A stretch of 64,000 nucleotides of DNA, from positions 558,001 through 622,000 of the forward strand of contig CAWJOU010000005.1 of assembly GCA_963844575.1 (NCBI GenBank), given 5' to 3'. Of the stretch, positions 26,037 to 33,134 are shown one piece after another. The position numbers and the translations under genes were made by a program. This DNA comes from DASZUK01 sp963844575 (GTDB lineage Bacteria; Actinomycetota; Acidimicrobiia; Acidimicrobiales; RAAP-2). A model generated the notes under the pieces. That model was not told where the DNA came from, did not search any database, and saw nothing but the letters and a program-made list of their open reading frames with translations. Positions within the stretch are counted from its first letter, which is position 1. Each line of letters starts with the position of its first letter.

Positions 26037-26066
26037 AGGGTATCGCTGCCGCCGAGGAACAGACAA
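26037..26066 (-). promoter_or_regulatory. Candidate promoter for the WhiB gene
   Basis: On the minus strand TTGTCT and TACCCT are separated by 18 bp, about 40 nt before the WhiB start. The assignment is by position and consensus only. Confidence 0.4.
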
Positions 26067-26191
26067 GGGGGTTTAGCAGGGACTTTGCGGCTCCGGCCGG
26101 ACGCGGCAGCGCCAGTTGGTCGACTGGAGGAACGCCGCCGGGCCACCCCCGTTCGAGCCGTCGGGGACCGCTCGGACGGCGGGCCCGGCAC

Positions 26192-26197
26192 TACGCT
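26192..26197 (+). promoter_or_regulatory. -10 box before the first ArsA-like gene
   Basis: TACGCT lies 8 nt before the ATG at 26206, which suggests a transcript with no or a very short leader. Confidence 0.45.
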
Positions 26198-26205
26198 CCC
26201 GGCCG

Positions 26206-27186
26206 ATGGACGTGGCGAGCTTCAGCGCGGCGAGCCGGGTGCTGATCGTTGCCGGCAAGGGTGGCGTCGGCAAGACGACGATGACGGCCGCCCTGGCCCG
26301 GATGGCCGCCGACGGCGGGATGTCGGTCCTCGTCGTCGAGCTCGAGGGCCGACCGGGCATCCTGGCCGCGTTCGACCGCAACCGACCGGAGCATCCGCTC
26401 GGGTACGACGAGGCGGCGCTGTACGACGCACCGGGTGGTGGCACCGTCCGCGGCCGGCGGCTCACGCCGGACGACGCGCTGCTCGAGTACCTGGCCGACC
26501 ACGGCCTCCAGCGGGTGTCGAAACGCCTGGTCTCGTCGGGCGTGATCGACGTCGTGGCGACGGCTATCCCGGGCATCCGGGACGTCCTCGTGCTCGGCAA
26601 GGTGAAGCAGCTCGAGCAGGACGGGGTGGCCGACCTCATCGTCGTCGACGCCCCGGCGACCGGCCATGCCATGACGTTCCTGACGTCGGCCCGTGGACTG
26701 CTCGACGTGGCCCGTTCCGGCCCGGTCCGATCGCAGGCGGAAGACGTCGTCGCCCTGCTGTCGGACCCGTCGCGGTGCCGCGTCGTCCTCGTCACGCTGC
26801 CCGAGGAGATGCCGGTCTCAGAGACCGTCGAGGCCGGCTACCAGCTGGAGGACCGGGCCGGCGTGCAGCTCGGCCCGGTGATCGTCAACGGCTGGGACGA
26901 CCTGCCCGGGGGTCTGGCGGCCGGAACCACCGACGCGGCCGGCGCGGCCGGCGTCCGTCTCGGGACGGACGAGCTGGCGGCGCTCGAAGCGGCCCGACGG
27001 TTCCGGGTCCACCGGCACGAGCTCGCGGCCGAGCAGGTCGAGCGGCTCGCTCGCGAGCTCCCGCTCCCGCAGCTGCCCACGCCGGCCCTGGCGACGCCGT
27101 CGATCGGGCCGGACGAGATCGGCGCGCTCTCGCGGGCTCTGGCCAGCGGCGTCGAGCGGCTGGCAGCGGAGCCGGAGGGCCGATGA
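26206..27186 (+). CDS. ArsA-type ATPase, first of a pair
   Basis: A 326-aa P-loop ATPase of the ArsA/GET3 group with Walker A VAGKGGVGKTTMTAALARMA and the second signature VVDAPATGHAMTFL. It is a single-ATPase-domain protein. It lacks the arsenical-binding cysteines of ArsA. It overlaps the next ATPase gene as ATGA, and the two presumably form a heterodimer like Rv3679-Rv3680 of M. tuberculosis, which also lie divergent from a WhiB gene. The substrate or client is unknown. The start at 26206 fits the family N-terminus; a TACGCT box lies just upstream. Confidence 0.88.
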   Translation: MDVASFSAASRVLIVAGKGGVGKTTMTAALARMAADGGMSVLVVELEGRPGILAAFDRNRPEHPLGYDEAALYDAPGGGTVRGRRLTPDDALLEYLADHGLQRVSKRLVSSGVIDVVATAIPGIRDVLVLGKVKQLEQDGVADLIVVDAPATGHAMTFLTSARGLLDVARSGPVRSQAEDVVALLSDPSRCRVVLVTLPEEMPVSETVEAGYQLEDRAGVQLGPVIVNGWDDLPGGLAAGTTDAAGAAGVRLGTDELAALEAARRFRVHRHELAAEQVERLARELPLPQLPTPALATPSIGPDEIGALSRALASGVERLAAEPEGR

Positions 27187-28328
27187 CCGACTCGACCGCA
27201 CCCGACACCGCCGGCGCATCGGCACCCGGTCCGACTGCTCCCGGTCCCGTTGCTCCCGGTCCGGCCGGCGGCCTGACGTCCCTCGCGGCCGACCGCCCGG
27301 TCGTCGTCTGCTGCGGCCCGGGCGGCGTCGGGAAGACGACGGTCGCCGCGACGTTCGCGCTGCAGGCGGCGCGATCGGGACGCCGGGCGTGCGTCGTGAC
27401 GGTCGACCCGGCCCGCCGGCTGGCCGACGCGCTCGGCGTCGATTCGCTGCCGAACACGCCGACGCCGGTCGACGGCGACTGGCCGGGCGAGCTGTACGCC
27501 GTCATGCTCGACACGAAGGGGACGTTCGACGACCTCGTCCGCCGCTACGCACGGACCGCGGAACAGGCGACGTCGATCCAGGCGAACCGGCTGTACCAGA
27601 ACCTGGCCGGCGCGCTCTCGGGCACGCAGGAGTACATGGCGATGGAGAAGCTCTACGAGCTGACGGAGAGCGGCGACTACGACATCGTCGTCGTCGACAC
27701 CCCGCCGACCCGCAACGCCCTCGATCTCCTCGACGCGCCGCGGCGGCTGACGCAGTTCCTGGAGAACCGGCTGTTCCGGGCGCTGCTCCTGCCCACCCGG
27801 GCCGGGCTGCGGGCGGTGAGCGTGGCCACCCGAGCGGTGCTGCGGACGATCTCGAAGGTGGCGGGAGCCGAGATCGTGGACGACGCGGTGACGTTCTTCC
27901 AGGCGTTCAGCGGGATGGAGGAAGGGTTCCGCGATCGGGCCAAGGCCGTTCGAGCCCTCCTCGCCGACCCGGCGACGGCCTACGTCCTCGTCACGTCGCC
28001 CCGACCGGACGCGGTCGAGGAGGCCGAGTTCTTTGCGGGCAAGCTGGCCGAGACGGACATCGTCCCGGCCGGCCTGGTCGTCAACCGCGTCCACCCCCGG
28101 TTCGGCCGTCACGGACTGTCGGTCCCCGTGCCGCCACCGGGCAGCGATCTGGCGGCGATCGTCGCCAATCTCGACGAGCTCGACCGGATGGCCGACCGCG
28201 ACGAGGCCGTCTACCGCACGCTCGCCGAGCGGGTCGCCCCAGCACCGGTCCGGCCGGTGCCGATGCTCGGGAGCGACGTCCACGACCTCACCCAGCTGGG
28301 CATCGTCGCCGACCACCTCTTCGGGTAG
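27183..28328 (+). CDS. ArsA-type ATPase, second of a pair
   Basis: A 381-aa ArsA/GET3-group ATPase with a disordered N-terminus containing a repeated APGP motif, Walker A CCGPGGVGKTTVAATFALQAA, switch DPARRLADALGV and Walker B-like VVVDTPPTRNALDLLDAP. The long region FFQAFSGMEEGFRDRAKAV forms the helical subdomain. It starts within the last codon of the previous ATPase gene, so expression is coupled. The pair and their WhiB neighbour form a conserved actinobacterial block; the mycobacterial pair is linked to stress survival, but no function can be read from this sequence alone. Confidence 0.88.
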   Translation: MTDSTAPDTAGASAPGPTAPGPVAPGPAGGLTSLAADRPVVVCCGPGGVGKTTVAATFALQAARSGRRACVVTVDPARRLADALGVDSLPNTPTPVDGDWPGELYAVMLDTKGTFDDLVRRYARTAEQATSIQANRLYQNLAGALSGTQEYMAMEKLYELTESGDYDIVVVDTPPTRNALDLLDAPRRLTQFLENRLFRALLLPTRAGLRAVSVATRAVLRTISKVAGAEIVDDAVTFFQAFSGMEEGFRDRAKAVRALLADPATAYVLVTSPRPDAVEEAEFFAGKLAETDIVPAGLVVNRVHPRFGRHGLSVPVPPPGSDLAAIVANLDELDRMADRDEAVYRTLAERVAPAPVRPVPMLGSDVHDLTQLGIVADHLFG

Positions 28329-28370
28329 AGGCTTCGGCGAGCGCCTTGGGGTAACGGGAGACGCGTCGGG

Positions 28371-28376
28371 TAGAGT
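28371..28376 (+). promoter_or_regulatory. -10 box of a probable leaderless receiver-protein transcript
   Basis: TAGAGT lies 6 nt before the GTG start at 28383. Confidence 0.5.
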
Positions 28377-28382
28377 CGGGCG

Positions 28383-28835
28383 GTGCGCACCATCCTGGTC
28401 GCCAGCGACGCCCCGACCGTCCGCCACGAAGTGGCATCGGTGACCGAGGGGCCCGATCTCCAGGTCGTCCAGGTGGCGTCCGGGCCGGAGGTCGTCGAGG
28501 CGGTCCTGGCCGATCCGCCGGACCTCGTCGTCGTCGACATGCAGATGGGCAACATGGGCGGCATGGCCGTCTGCCTCGAGCTGCGGCTGGACGAGTCGTA
28601 CCTCGACATCCGCCACGTGCCGGTCCTGATGCTCCTCGACCGGCGGCCGGATGTCTTCCTGGCCCGGCGGTCGGGGGCGGAGGGCTGGCTCGTCAAGCCG
28701 CTCGACCCGCTTCGGCTCCGGCGGGCGACGGCCGCGTTGCTCGACGGCGGGACGTATGCCGACGACGCGTACCAGCCGGTACCGGTGCTGGTCGGCGGTG
28801 CGCCGACGCTGACCGGGGCCGGAAGCGACACCTGA
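28383..28835 (+). CDS. Single-domain response regulator (receiver only)
   Basis: A 150-aa receiver protein without an output domain. The phospho-acceptor aspartate is in LVVVDMQMGNMGG, the acidic pair is replaced in part at the N-terminus (ILVASDAPTVRH), and the switch lysine is in GWLVKPLDPLRLRRA. The last 30 residues are a loose tail. It has no histidine kinase neighbour and is preceded by its own -10 box. Partner and output are unknown; the two histidine kinases at 37-41 kb are possible but unproven partners. Confidence 0.85.
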   Translation: MRTILVASDAPTVRHEVASVTEGPDLQVVQVASGPEVVEAVLADPPDLVVVDMQMGNMGGMAVCLELRLDESYLDIRHVPVLMLLDRRPDVFLARRSGAEGWLVKPLDPLRLRRATAALLDGGTYADDAYQPVPVLVGGAPTLTGAGSDT

Positions 28836-28848
28836 CCGGAGGATCGCC

Positions 28849-29889
28849 GTGCCCGGGAGCCGCTCGAACCGGCCTCCACCAGGTCAACCACCCGTCCAGC
28901 GTCGCTGGTGGCACCGAGCGGACCGTGACGCCCGGGAAACGACGCCGGCCGACGAGGCGTACGAGAGCTCGGCCGCCGGCGAGCAGGAGCGGCTGATCAC
29001 CGAGGCGCTGGCCGACCTACGGGACATGGACGTCCGCGAAGTCATGACCCCCCGGGCCGACGTCGCCGCGCTGACGATCCCGGTCACCGCCGACGACGTT
29101 GCCCAGGCCGTCCGGGAGTCCGGCCACAGCTGCTTCCCGGTCGTCAACGACGATCTCGACGACCTCGTCGGTATCCTCTTCGTGAACGACCTGTTCCGGT
29201 CCCGATCGCGCCGGTCGACGGGGGCCGCGGCGTCGGTCGGCGATGGCGACCGCGGCGATGGCGATGGCGCATCGGCTGAACCGTCGGGACAGCCGTCGCC
29301 GCTCGAGATCTCCCGCCGGCTCCGACAGCCGTACGCGATCCCCGAGTCTCGTCGCATCCTCGAAGCGCTCGTCGAGATGCGACGGCAGCGGCGCGGGTTC
29401 GCGGTCGTCGTCGACGAGTACGGTGGCGTCGCCGGTGTCCTCACCGTCAAGGATCTGCTGGAGCCGATCGTCGGCGACCTGCACGACGAGTTCGACCCGG
29501 TCGACGACGAGCCAGCGGTCGTCCGCGTCGACAACGCCCGCTGGCTGGTCGACGGCCGCGCGAGCGTCGACGACGTCCGCGAGCGGCTCGGCATCGAGAT
29601 CCCCGACGGCGACTACGTGACGCTCGCCGGCTTCGTCCTCGACTGCCTCGGCCACATCCCCGAGGACGGCGAGTCGTTCCTCCTCGACGGCTGGGACCTC
29701 CGGATCCAGGAGATGGACAAGCGGCGGATCGTCAAGGTCGTCATCCGCCGGCCCGCCGAGGCCGGTGAGGCGGCGTCGATCAACGGGACGGCCCCGGTCG
29801 GCGGTACCGGCGGCGGCGGCGATCGCGCCGCTGATGGGCTCGGCGAGGCAGCCGATGCGCCTTCGGGTGGCCCCCGACGTCGCGGCTAG
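28849..29889 (+). CDS. CBS-pair/CorC-domain protein without membrane part
   Basis: A 346-aa cytoplasmic protein with a CBS pair (first CBS from VREVMTPRADVAALTIPV, second from YAIPESRRILEALVEMRR) interrupted by a Gly/Asp-rich insert at about residues 120-150, then a CorC_HlyC transporter-associated domain (VDGRASVDDVRERLGIEIPD...FVLDCLGHIPEDGESF). The usual CNNM/DUF21 membrane domain is missing, as in CorC itself. CorC-type proteins influence magnesium efflux (family knowledge). The GTG start follows the receiver gene by 13 nt, suggesting an operon. The tail of about 45 residues is Gly-rich. Confidence 0.85.
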   Translation: MPGSRSNRPPPGQPPVQRRWWHRADRDARETTPADEAYESSAAGEQERLITEALADLRDMDVREVMTPRADVAALTIPVTADDVAQAVRESGHSCFPVVNDDLDDLVGILFVNDLFRSRSRRSTGAAASVGDGDRGDGDGASAEPSGQPSPLEISRRLRQPYAIPESRRILEALVEMRRQRRGFAVVVDEYGGVAGVLTVKDLLEPIVGDLHDEFDPVDDEPAVVRVDNARWLVDGRASVDDVRERLGIEIPDGDYVTLAGFVLDCLGHIPEDGESFLLDGWDLRIQEMDKRRIVKVVIRRPAEAGEAASINGTAPVGGTGGGGDRAADGLGEAADAPSGGPRRRG

Positions 29890-29925
29890 GCTGAACCCCT
29901 TCGCTGGAGCCAGTGGTTCCGGCGG

Positions 29926-30003
29926 CGGGCTGTGGCGCAGTTTGGTTAGCGCGCTGCGTTCGGGACGCAGAGGTCCCCGGTTCAAATCCGGGCAGCCCGA
30001 CCA
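29926..30003 (+). tRNA. tRNA-Pro (CGG)
   Basis: A complete cloverleaf: acceptor CGGGCTG pairs with CAGCCCG, anticodon stem CTGCG/CGCAG encloses loop TTCGGGA with anticodon CGG, and the T arm contains GGTTCAAATCC. The 3' CCA is encoded. Confidence 0.95.
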
Positions 30004-30178
30004 TCACGACCAACGATGCTCTTGCGCTCGCCCGGGTTGGCGGTCGTGCACCGGCGACTCTTACGCGATCGCAGGGCCCGGCCTGCTGTACTCGCCGACG
30101 CCGGTAGGCACCGGCCCGACCGAGGGAACGGACCGCAGAGTTGGATAGCCACCCATATAATCCATTCGTGTTTCGTAG

Positions 30179-30184
30179 TACGAT
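30179..30184 (+). promoter_or_regulatory. -10 box of the toxin-antitoxin transcript
   Basis: TACGAT lies 6 nt before the GTG at 30191, again suggesting leaderless expression. Confidence 0.5.
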
Positions 30185-30190
30185 TCCTTC

Positions 30191-30432
30191 GTGGAGGTTC
30201 TCCCCTCGGCGCACCGACATGGCGTCGCCCAGGAGGACATGCAGCATGTGCTCGACAACGCCGTGGTCATCGAAGAGGTGGAAGAGGACCCGATCCGCTA
30301 CTTGGTGCTCGGGCCCGACCGAAGCGGCAATTTCTTGGAGCTCGTCATCCTCGACCGGCCCAAGGTCCGGCAGTGATCCACGCTATGACGATGACCGCCC
30401 AATATCGACGGCTGCTCCCCGGAGGCTCGTGA
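30191..30432 (+). pseudogene. Toxin-like small protein with a frameshift
   Basis: The first frame starts at GTG 30191, runs HRHGVAQEDMQHVLDNAVV then LVLGPDRSGNFLELVILDRP and stops at 30376. The expected ending, VIHAMTMTAQYRRLLPGGS, lies in the next frame and ends at 30432. The combined product resembles small actinobacterial proteins with a VIHAM ending that pair with ribbon-helix-helix antitoxins. One base appears to be missing just before 30373. The second frame's TGA overlaps the antitoxin ATG (TGATG), which supports that frame as the original end. It could be an inactivated toxin, a sequencing error or a -1 shift site. Confidence 0.5.
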
Positions 30433-30710
30433 TGCCACCGAAGACCCACGGAACGAAAGCGGACGGTACGCCGATCACTGACGAGATGATCGAAGCAATG
30501 GCCGACGAGGCAGAACGAGGCTACGACGTCGACGAGCTGCTCCGCCGACGGGGCGGTCGACCAGCCATGGGTTCGGCGCCGTCGTCGGTCGAGTCGGTAC
30601 GGCTGGACCCGGAGCTGAAGCGAGACCTCCTCCTGCGGGCAACTGAGGACGGGATCAGCGTGTCCGAAGCCATCCGCCGAGCGCTCCAGGAGTACGTGAA
30701 AGCGAGCTGA
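30432..30710 (+). CDS. Ribbon-helix-helix (CopG-like) antitoxin
   Basis: A 92-aa protein whose C-terminal 40 residues form a ribbon-helix-helix DNA-binding fold (VESVRLDPELKRDLLLRATE then ISVSEAIRRALQEYV). The N-terminal half is acidic and probably the toxin-contact region. GGAGG lies 6 nt before ATG 30432, and the ATG overlaps the stop of the toxin frame. Gene order is toxin then antitoxin. It should repress its own operon, as such antitoxins usually do. It lies just downstream of tRNA-Pro, a frequent place for accessory genes. Confidence 0.7.
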   Translation: MPPKTHGTKADGTPITDEMIEAMADEAERGYDVDELLRRRGGRPAMGSAPSSVESVRLDPELKRDLLLRATEDGISVSEAIRRALQEYVKAS

Positions 30711-30758
30711 CCGGTCGACACACTGGGCGCCTTGACACGAACTTGGCGCGACAGGGCC

Positions 30759-30786
30759 TTGACGACGCCCCCTCCGGGTGTAACTA
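30759..30786 (+). promoter_or_regulatory. Promoter of the TetR operon
   Basis: TTGACG at 30759-30764 and TAACTA at 30781-30786 are 16 bp apart. The -10 lies in the left arm of the operator palindrome, so repressor binding would block RNA polymerase. Confidence 0.65.
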
Positions 30787-30816
30787 TGACTGATAGATAA
30801 CCGATCAGTCATAGTT
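30782..30816. promoter_or_regulatory. Perfect 13-bp inverted repeat, TetR operator
   Basis: AACTATGACTGAT and its exact complement are separated by 9 bp, 16 nt upstream of the TetR start. Arm length and position fit a TetR-family operator bound by one or two dimers and acting in autoregulation. Confidence 0.85.
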
Positions 30817-30832
30817 CTACGAGGAGCGCCCG

Positions 30833-31489
30833 GTGACGGCGACGGAAGTTGACCAGGTGGACCGGCGAGGGCGTCGGCGAGAAGCCAAGCGGGCGACGAT
30901 CTTGGCCGCGGCGTGGACATTGGCGCATCGAGACGGCCTCGCCGCCATCTCACTGCGGGACCTCGCGGACCGCGTCGATCTCCGACAGCCGTCCCTCTAC
31001 GCCTACTTCGACTCGAAGCTCGACCTCTATGACCAGATGTTCGCCGACGGCAACCGGCAGCTCCTCGAGCTCGTCCGGTCGCTCCCCCCGATCGACGACC
31101 CCCGCGACGCGCTCGTCGAGCTCACCGAGGCCCTCGTGCGGTTCTCGACCGAGGACGTGGTGCGTCACCAGCTGCTCTTCCAACGGACGATCCCCGGTTT
31201 CGAGCCTTCTCCGGCGTCGTACGCGCTCGCCGTCGAGTTCTACGAGATCGCCCGGCAACGGCTCACCGCGGCGGGGGGATCCGATCCGTCCGACGTCGAC
31301 GTCTTCAGTGCCCTCGTGAGCGGCCTCGCCCATCAGCAGGTGGCGAACGACCCCGGGGGCGATCGCTGGGTGCGCCTGGCCGGACGGGCCGTGGACATGT
31401 TCCTGGCCGACGTGGACCGACGCCAGCCGGGCCGCACCCCACAGGGCCGCACTCCAAAGGGCCGCACCCGAGAAGGAGCACGACAATGA
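30833..31489 (+). CDS. TetR-family transcriptional repressor
   Basis: A 218-aa regulator. The N-terminal helix-turn-helix is complete (ILAAAWTLAHRDGLAAISLR then LAdRVDLRQPSLYAYFDSK). The ligand-binding domain is diverse and gives no clue to the inducer. GAGGAG lies 6 nt before GTG 30833. The gene overlaps the next one by ATGA and sits behind a perfect palindromic operator, so it should repress itself and the two enzymes downstream. The C-terminus is a 15-bp tandem repeat encoding GRTPQ/GRTPK/GRTRE, a disposable tail. Confidence 0.9.
   Translation: MTATEVDQVDRRGRRREAKRATILAAAWTLAHRDGLAAISLRDLADRVDLRQPSLYAYFDSKLDLYDQMFADGNRQLLELVRSLPPIDDPRDALVELTEALVRFSTEDVVRHQLLFQRTIPGFEPSPASYALAVEFYEIARQRLTAAGGSDPSDVDVFSALVSGLAHQQVANDPGGDRWVRLAGRAVDMFLADVDRRQPGRTPQGRTPKGRTREGARQ
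31429..31473. repeat. Three 15-bp tandem repeats at the TetR C-terminus
   Basis: Units beginning GGGCCGCAC repeat three times just before the TetR stop codon; units differ at three or four positions. Confidence 0.8.
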
Positions 31490-32253
31490 TTCAGCGTCAG
31501 ACGACCGTCCACGACGTCGCCACGGTCCCGAGGATCACCCACGACGAGGCAATGCGGATCGCCGCCGTGGAGAACGACAAGTTCGCGGCCTTGCTGCGCA
31601 GCTTCGAGCCCGACGACTGGGCCGAACCGACTGATTGCGCGCTCTGGGACGTGCGGGCTCTGGCCGCCCATGCGGTGGGTTCCGCCGCCGGCCAGGCCTC
31701 ACCCCGCGAGTTCGTCCGCCAGGTGATCAAGGGTCGCCCACTCGTCGCCGAGATCGGCGGTCAGTTCTGGTGGGACGGGATGAACGAGCTCCAGGTTCGG
31801 GAGCGAGCCGGCATCAGTACCGAGCAACTGATCGCCGAGTGGGCGGCCGCTTCCGTCAAGGCTCTGCGCGCCCGCACGCGACTCCCGCGTCCCGTCGGCC
31901 GGCTTCCCCTGCTGAACCTCCCGGCTCCGGTCGGCCGACAACCGCTCTCCTACCTCTTCGACGCCGGCTTCACCCGTGACGTGTGGATGCACCGCATCGA
32001 CCTGGCTCGGGCCACGGCCAAGCCACTCGACGTCGATCCCGACCACGACGGCCGGATCGTGGCCGACATCGTCGTCGAGTGGGCGAGCACGCACGGTGAG
32101 CCGTTCACCCTCACCCTCGGTGGCCCGGCCGGAGGGCAGTTCCGATCCGGAGCCGGCGGCGAGCACGTCGACCTGGACGCCATCGAGTTCTGCCGAATCC
32201 TGGCCGAACGTGCGCCCGGCACCGGGATCCTCCGCCACCCCCTCCCCCTCTGA
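31486..32253 (+). CDS. Maleylpyruvate isomerase-like mycothiol-dependent enzyme
   Basis: A 255-aa protein of the DinB/MDMPI family. The N-terminal four-helix bundle carries the conserved ALWDVRALAAHAVGSAAG with a metal-ligand histidine, and a second one in RDVWMHRIDLARA. The C-terminal alpha/beta domain (PFTLTLGGPAGGQF) is typical of the actinobacterial branch. Such enzymes use mycothiol in isomerisation or thiol-transfer reactions; the substrate is unknown here. It overlaps tetR by 4 nt and is followed by an MBL hydrolase gene, suggesting an inducible detoxification operon (inference). Confidence 0.8.
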   Translation: MIQRQTTVHDVATVPRITHDEAMRIAAVENDKFAALLRSFEPDDWAEPTDCALWDVRALAAHAVGSAAGQASPREFVRQVIKGRPLVAEIGGQFWWDGMNELQVRERAGISTEQLIAEWAAASVKALRARTRLPRPVGRLPLLNLPAPVGRQPLSYLFDAGFTRDVWMHRIDLARATAKPLDVDPDHDGRIVADIVVEWASTHGEPFTLTLGGPAGGQFRSGAGGEHVDLDAIEFCRILAERAPGTGILRHPLPL

Positions 32254-32305
32254 TCTCGACCACCCCCGACCACCCCGGGCACCCCGACGCACGAAGGAGC
32301 ATGAC

Positions 32306-33025
32306 GTGGACACCCAGATCAACGAGATCGCCGAACGCATCTACCGGTTCTCGACCTTCGTCCCCGACGTCGGCCCGACCGGCTTCACCTTCAACCAGTA
32401 CCTGATCGACGACGAGCAGCCCCTGCTCTTCCATACCGGGCACCGAGCCACCTTCCCGCTCGTCGCCGAAGCCGTCGCCACGGTCACCCCGCTCGACCGA
32501 CTGCGCTGGATCACCTTCGGTCACGTCGAAGCGGACGAGTGCGGCGCGATGAACGAGCTGCTCGCCGCGGCCCCGCAGGCCGAGGTCACCCACGGCGCCC
32601 TCGGCTGCCTGGTGTCGTTGAACGACCTGGCCGACCGGCCGCCCCGCCCGCTGGCCGACGGCGAGGTCATCGAGCTCGGCGCGCACCGGGTCCGACACAT
32701 CGACACCCCGCACGTCCCCCACGGTTGGGAGGCCCGGGTCCTCTACGAGGAGACGACGAACACGCTGCTCTGCGGCGACCTCTTCACCCAGCTCGGCGAC
32801 GGGCCGGCGATCACGACCGACGACATCGTCGGGGCGGCCGCCCAGGCGGAGGACGTCTTCGGCGCCAGCTGCCTCACGCCGAACACCGGTCCCACCATCC
32901 GGCGACTGGCCGATCTCGAGCCCACGACCCTCGCGGTCATGCACGGCTCCTGTTTCGGCGGTGACGGGTCGGCTGCGCTCCGAGCGCTCGCCGACGACTA
33001 CGACCGACGTCTCTCCGAGCGATAG
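32306..33025 (+). CDS. MBL-fold hydrolase, flavodiiron-like oxygen/NO-binding type
   Basis: A 239-aa metallo-beta-lactamase fold protein that resembles the ODP domain of flavodiiron proteins more than a lactamase: FNQYLIDDEQPLLFHTGHR, then GHVEADECGAMNELL (HxExDE), HVPHGWEARVLYEE, LLCGDLFTQLGDG and VMHGSCFGGDG. The HxExD motif is the di-iron variant of HxHxDH. There is no flavodoxin domain, so any redox activity needs a partner. AAGGAG lies 6 nt before GTG 32306. It is third in the TetR-controlled operon. Confidence 0.85.
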   Translation: MDTQINEIAERIYRFSTFVPDVGPTGFTFNQYLIDDEQPLLFHTGHRATFPLVAEAVATVTPLDRLRWITFGHVEADECGAMNELLAAAPQAEVTHGALGCLVSLNDLADRPPRPLADGEVIELGAHRVRHIDTPHVPHGWEARVLYEETTNTLLCGDLFTQLGDGPAITTDDIVGAAAQAEDVFGASCLTPNTGPTIRRLADLEPTTLAVMHGSCFGGDGSAALRALADDYDRRLSER

Positions 33026-33134
33026 CCCGGCGGCCCTCGTTGAGGCCTCGAGCCGAGCGGCGTCGGGAGCGAAGTGGCGCAACGAACCGTGGGCGACCGC
33101 CGACAGAGGTCCGCCGGCGGCGAGAATCGAGGCG

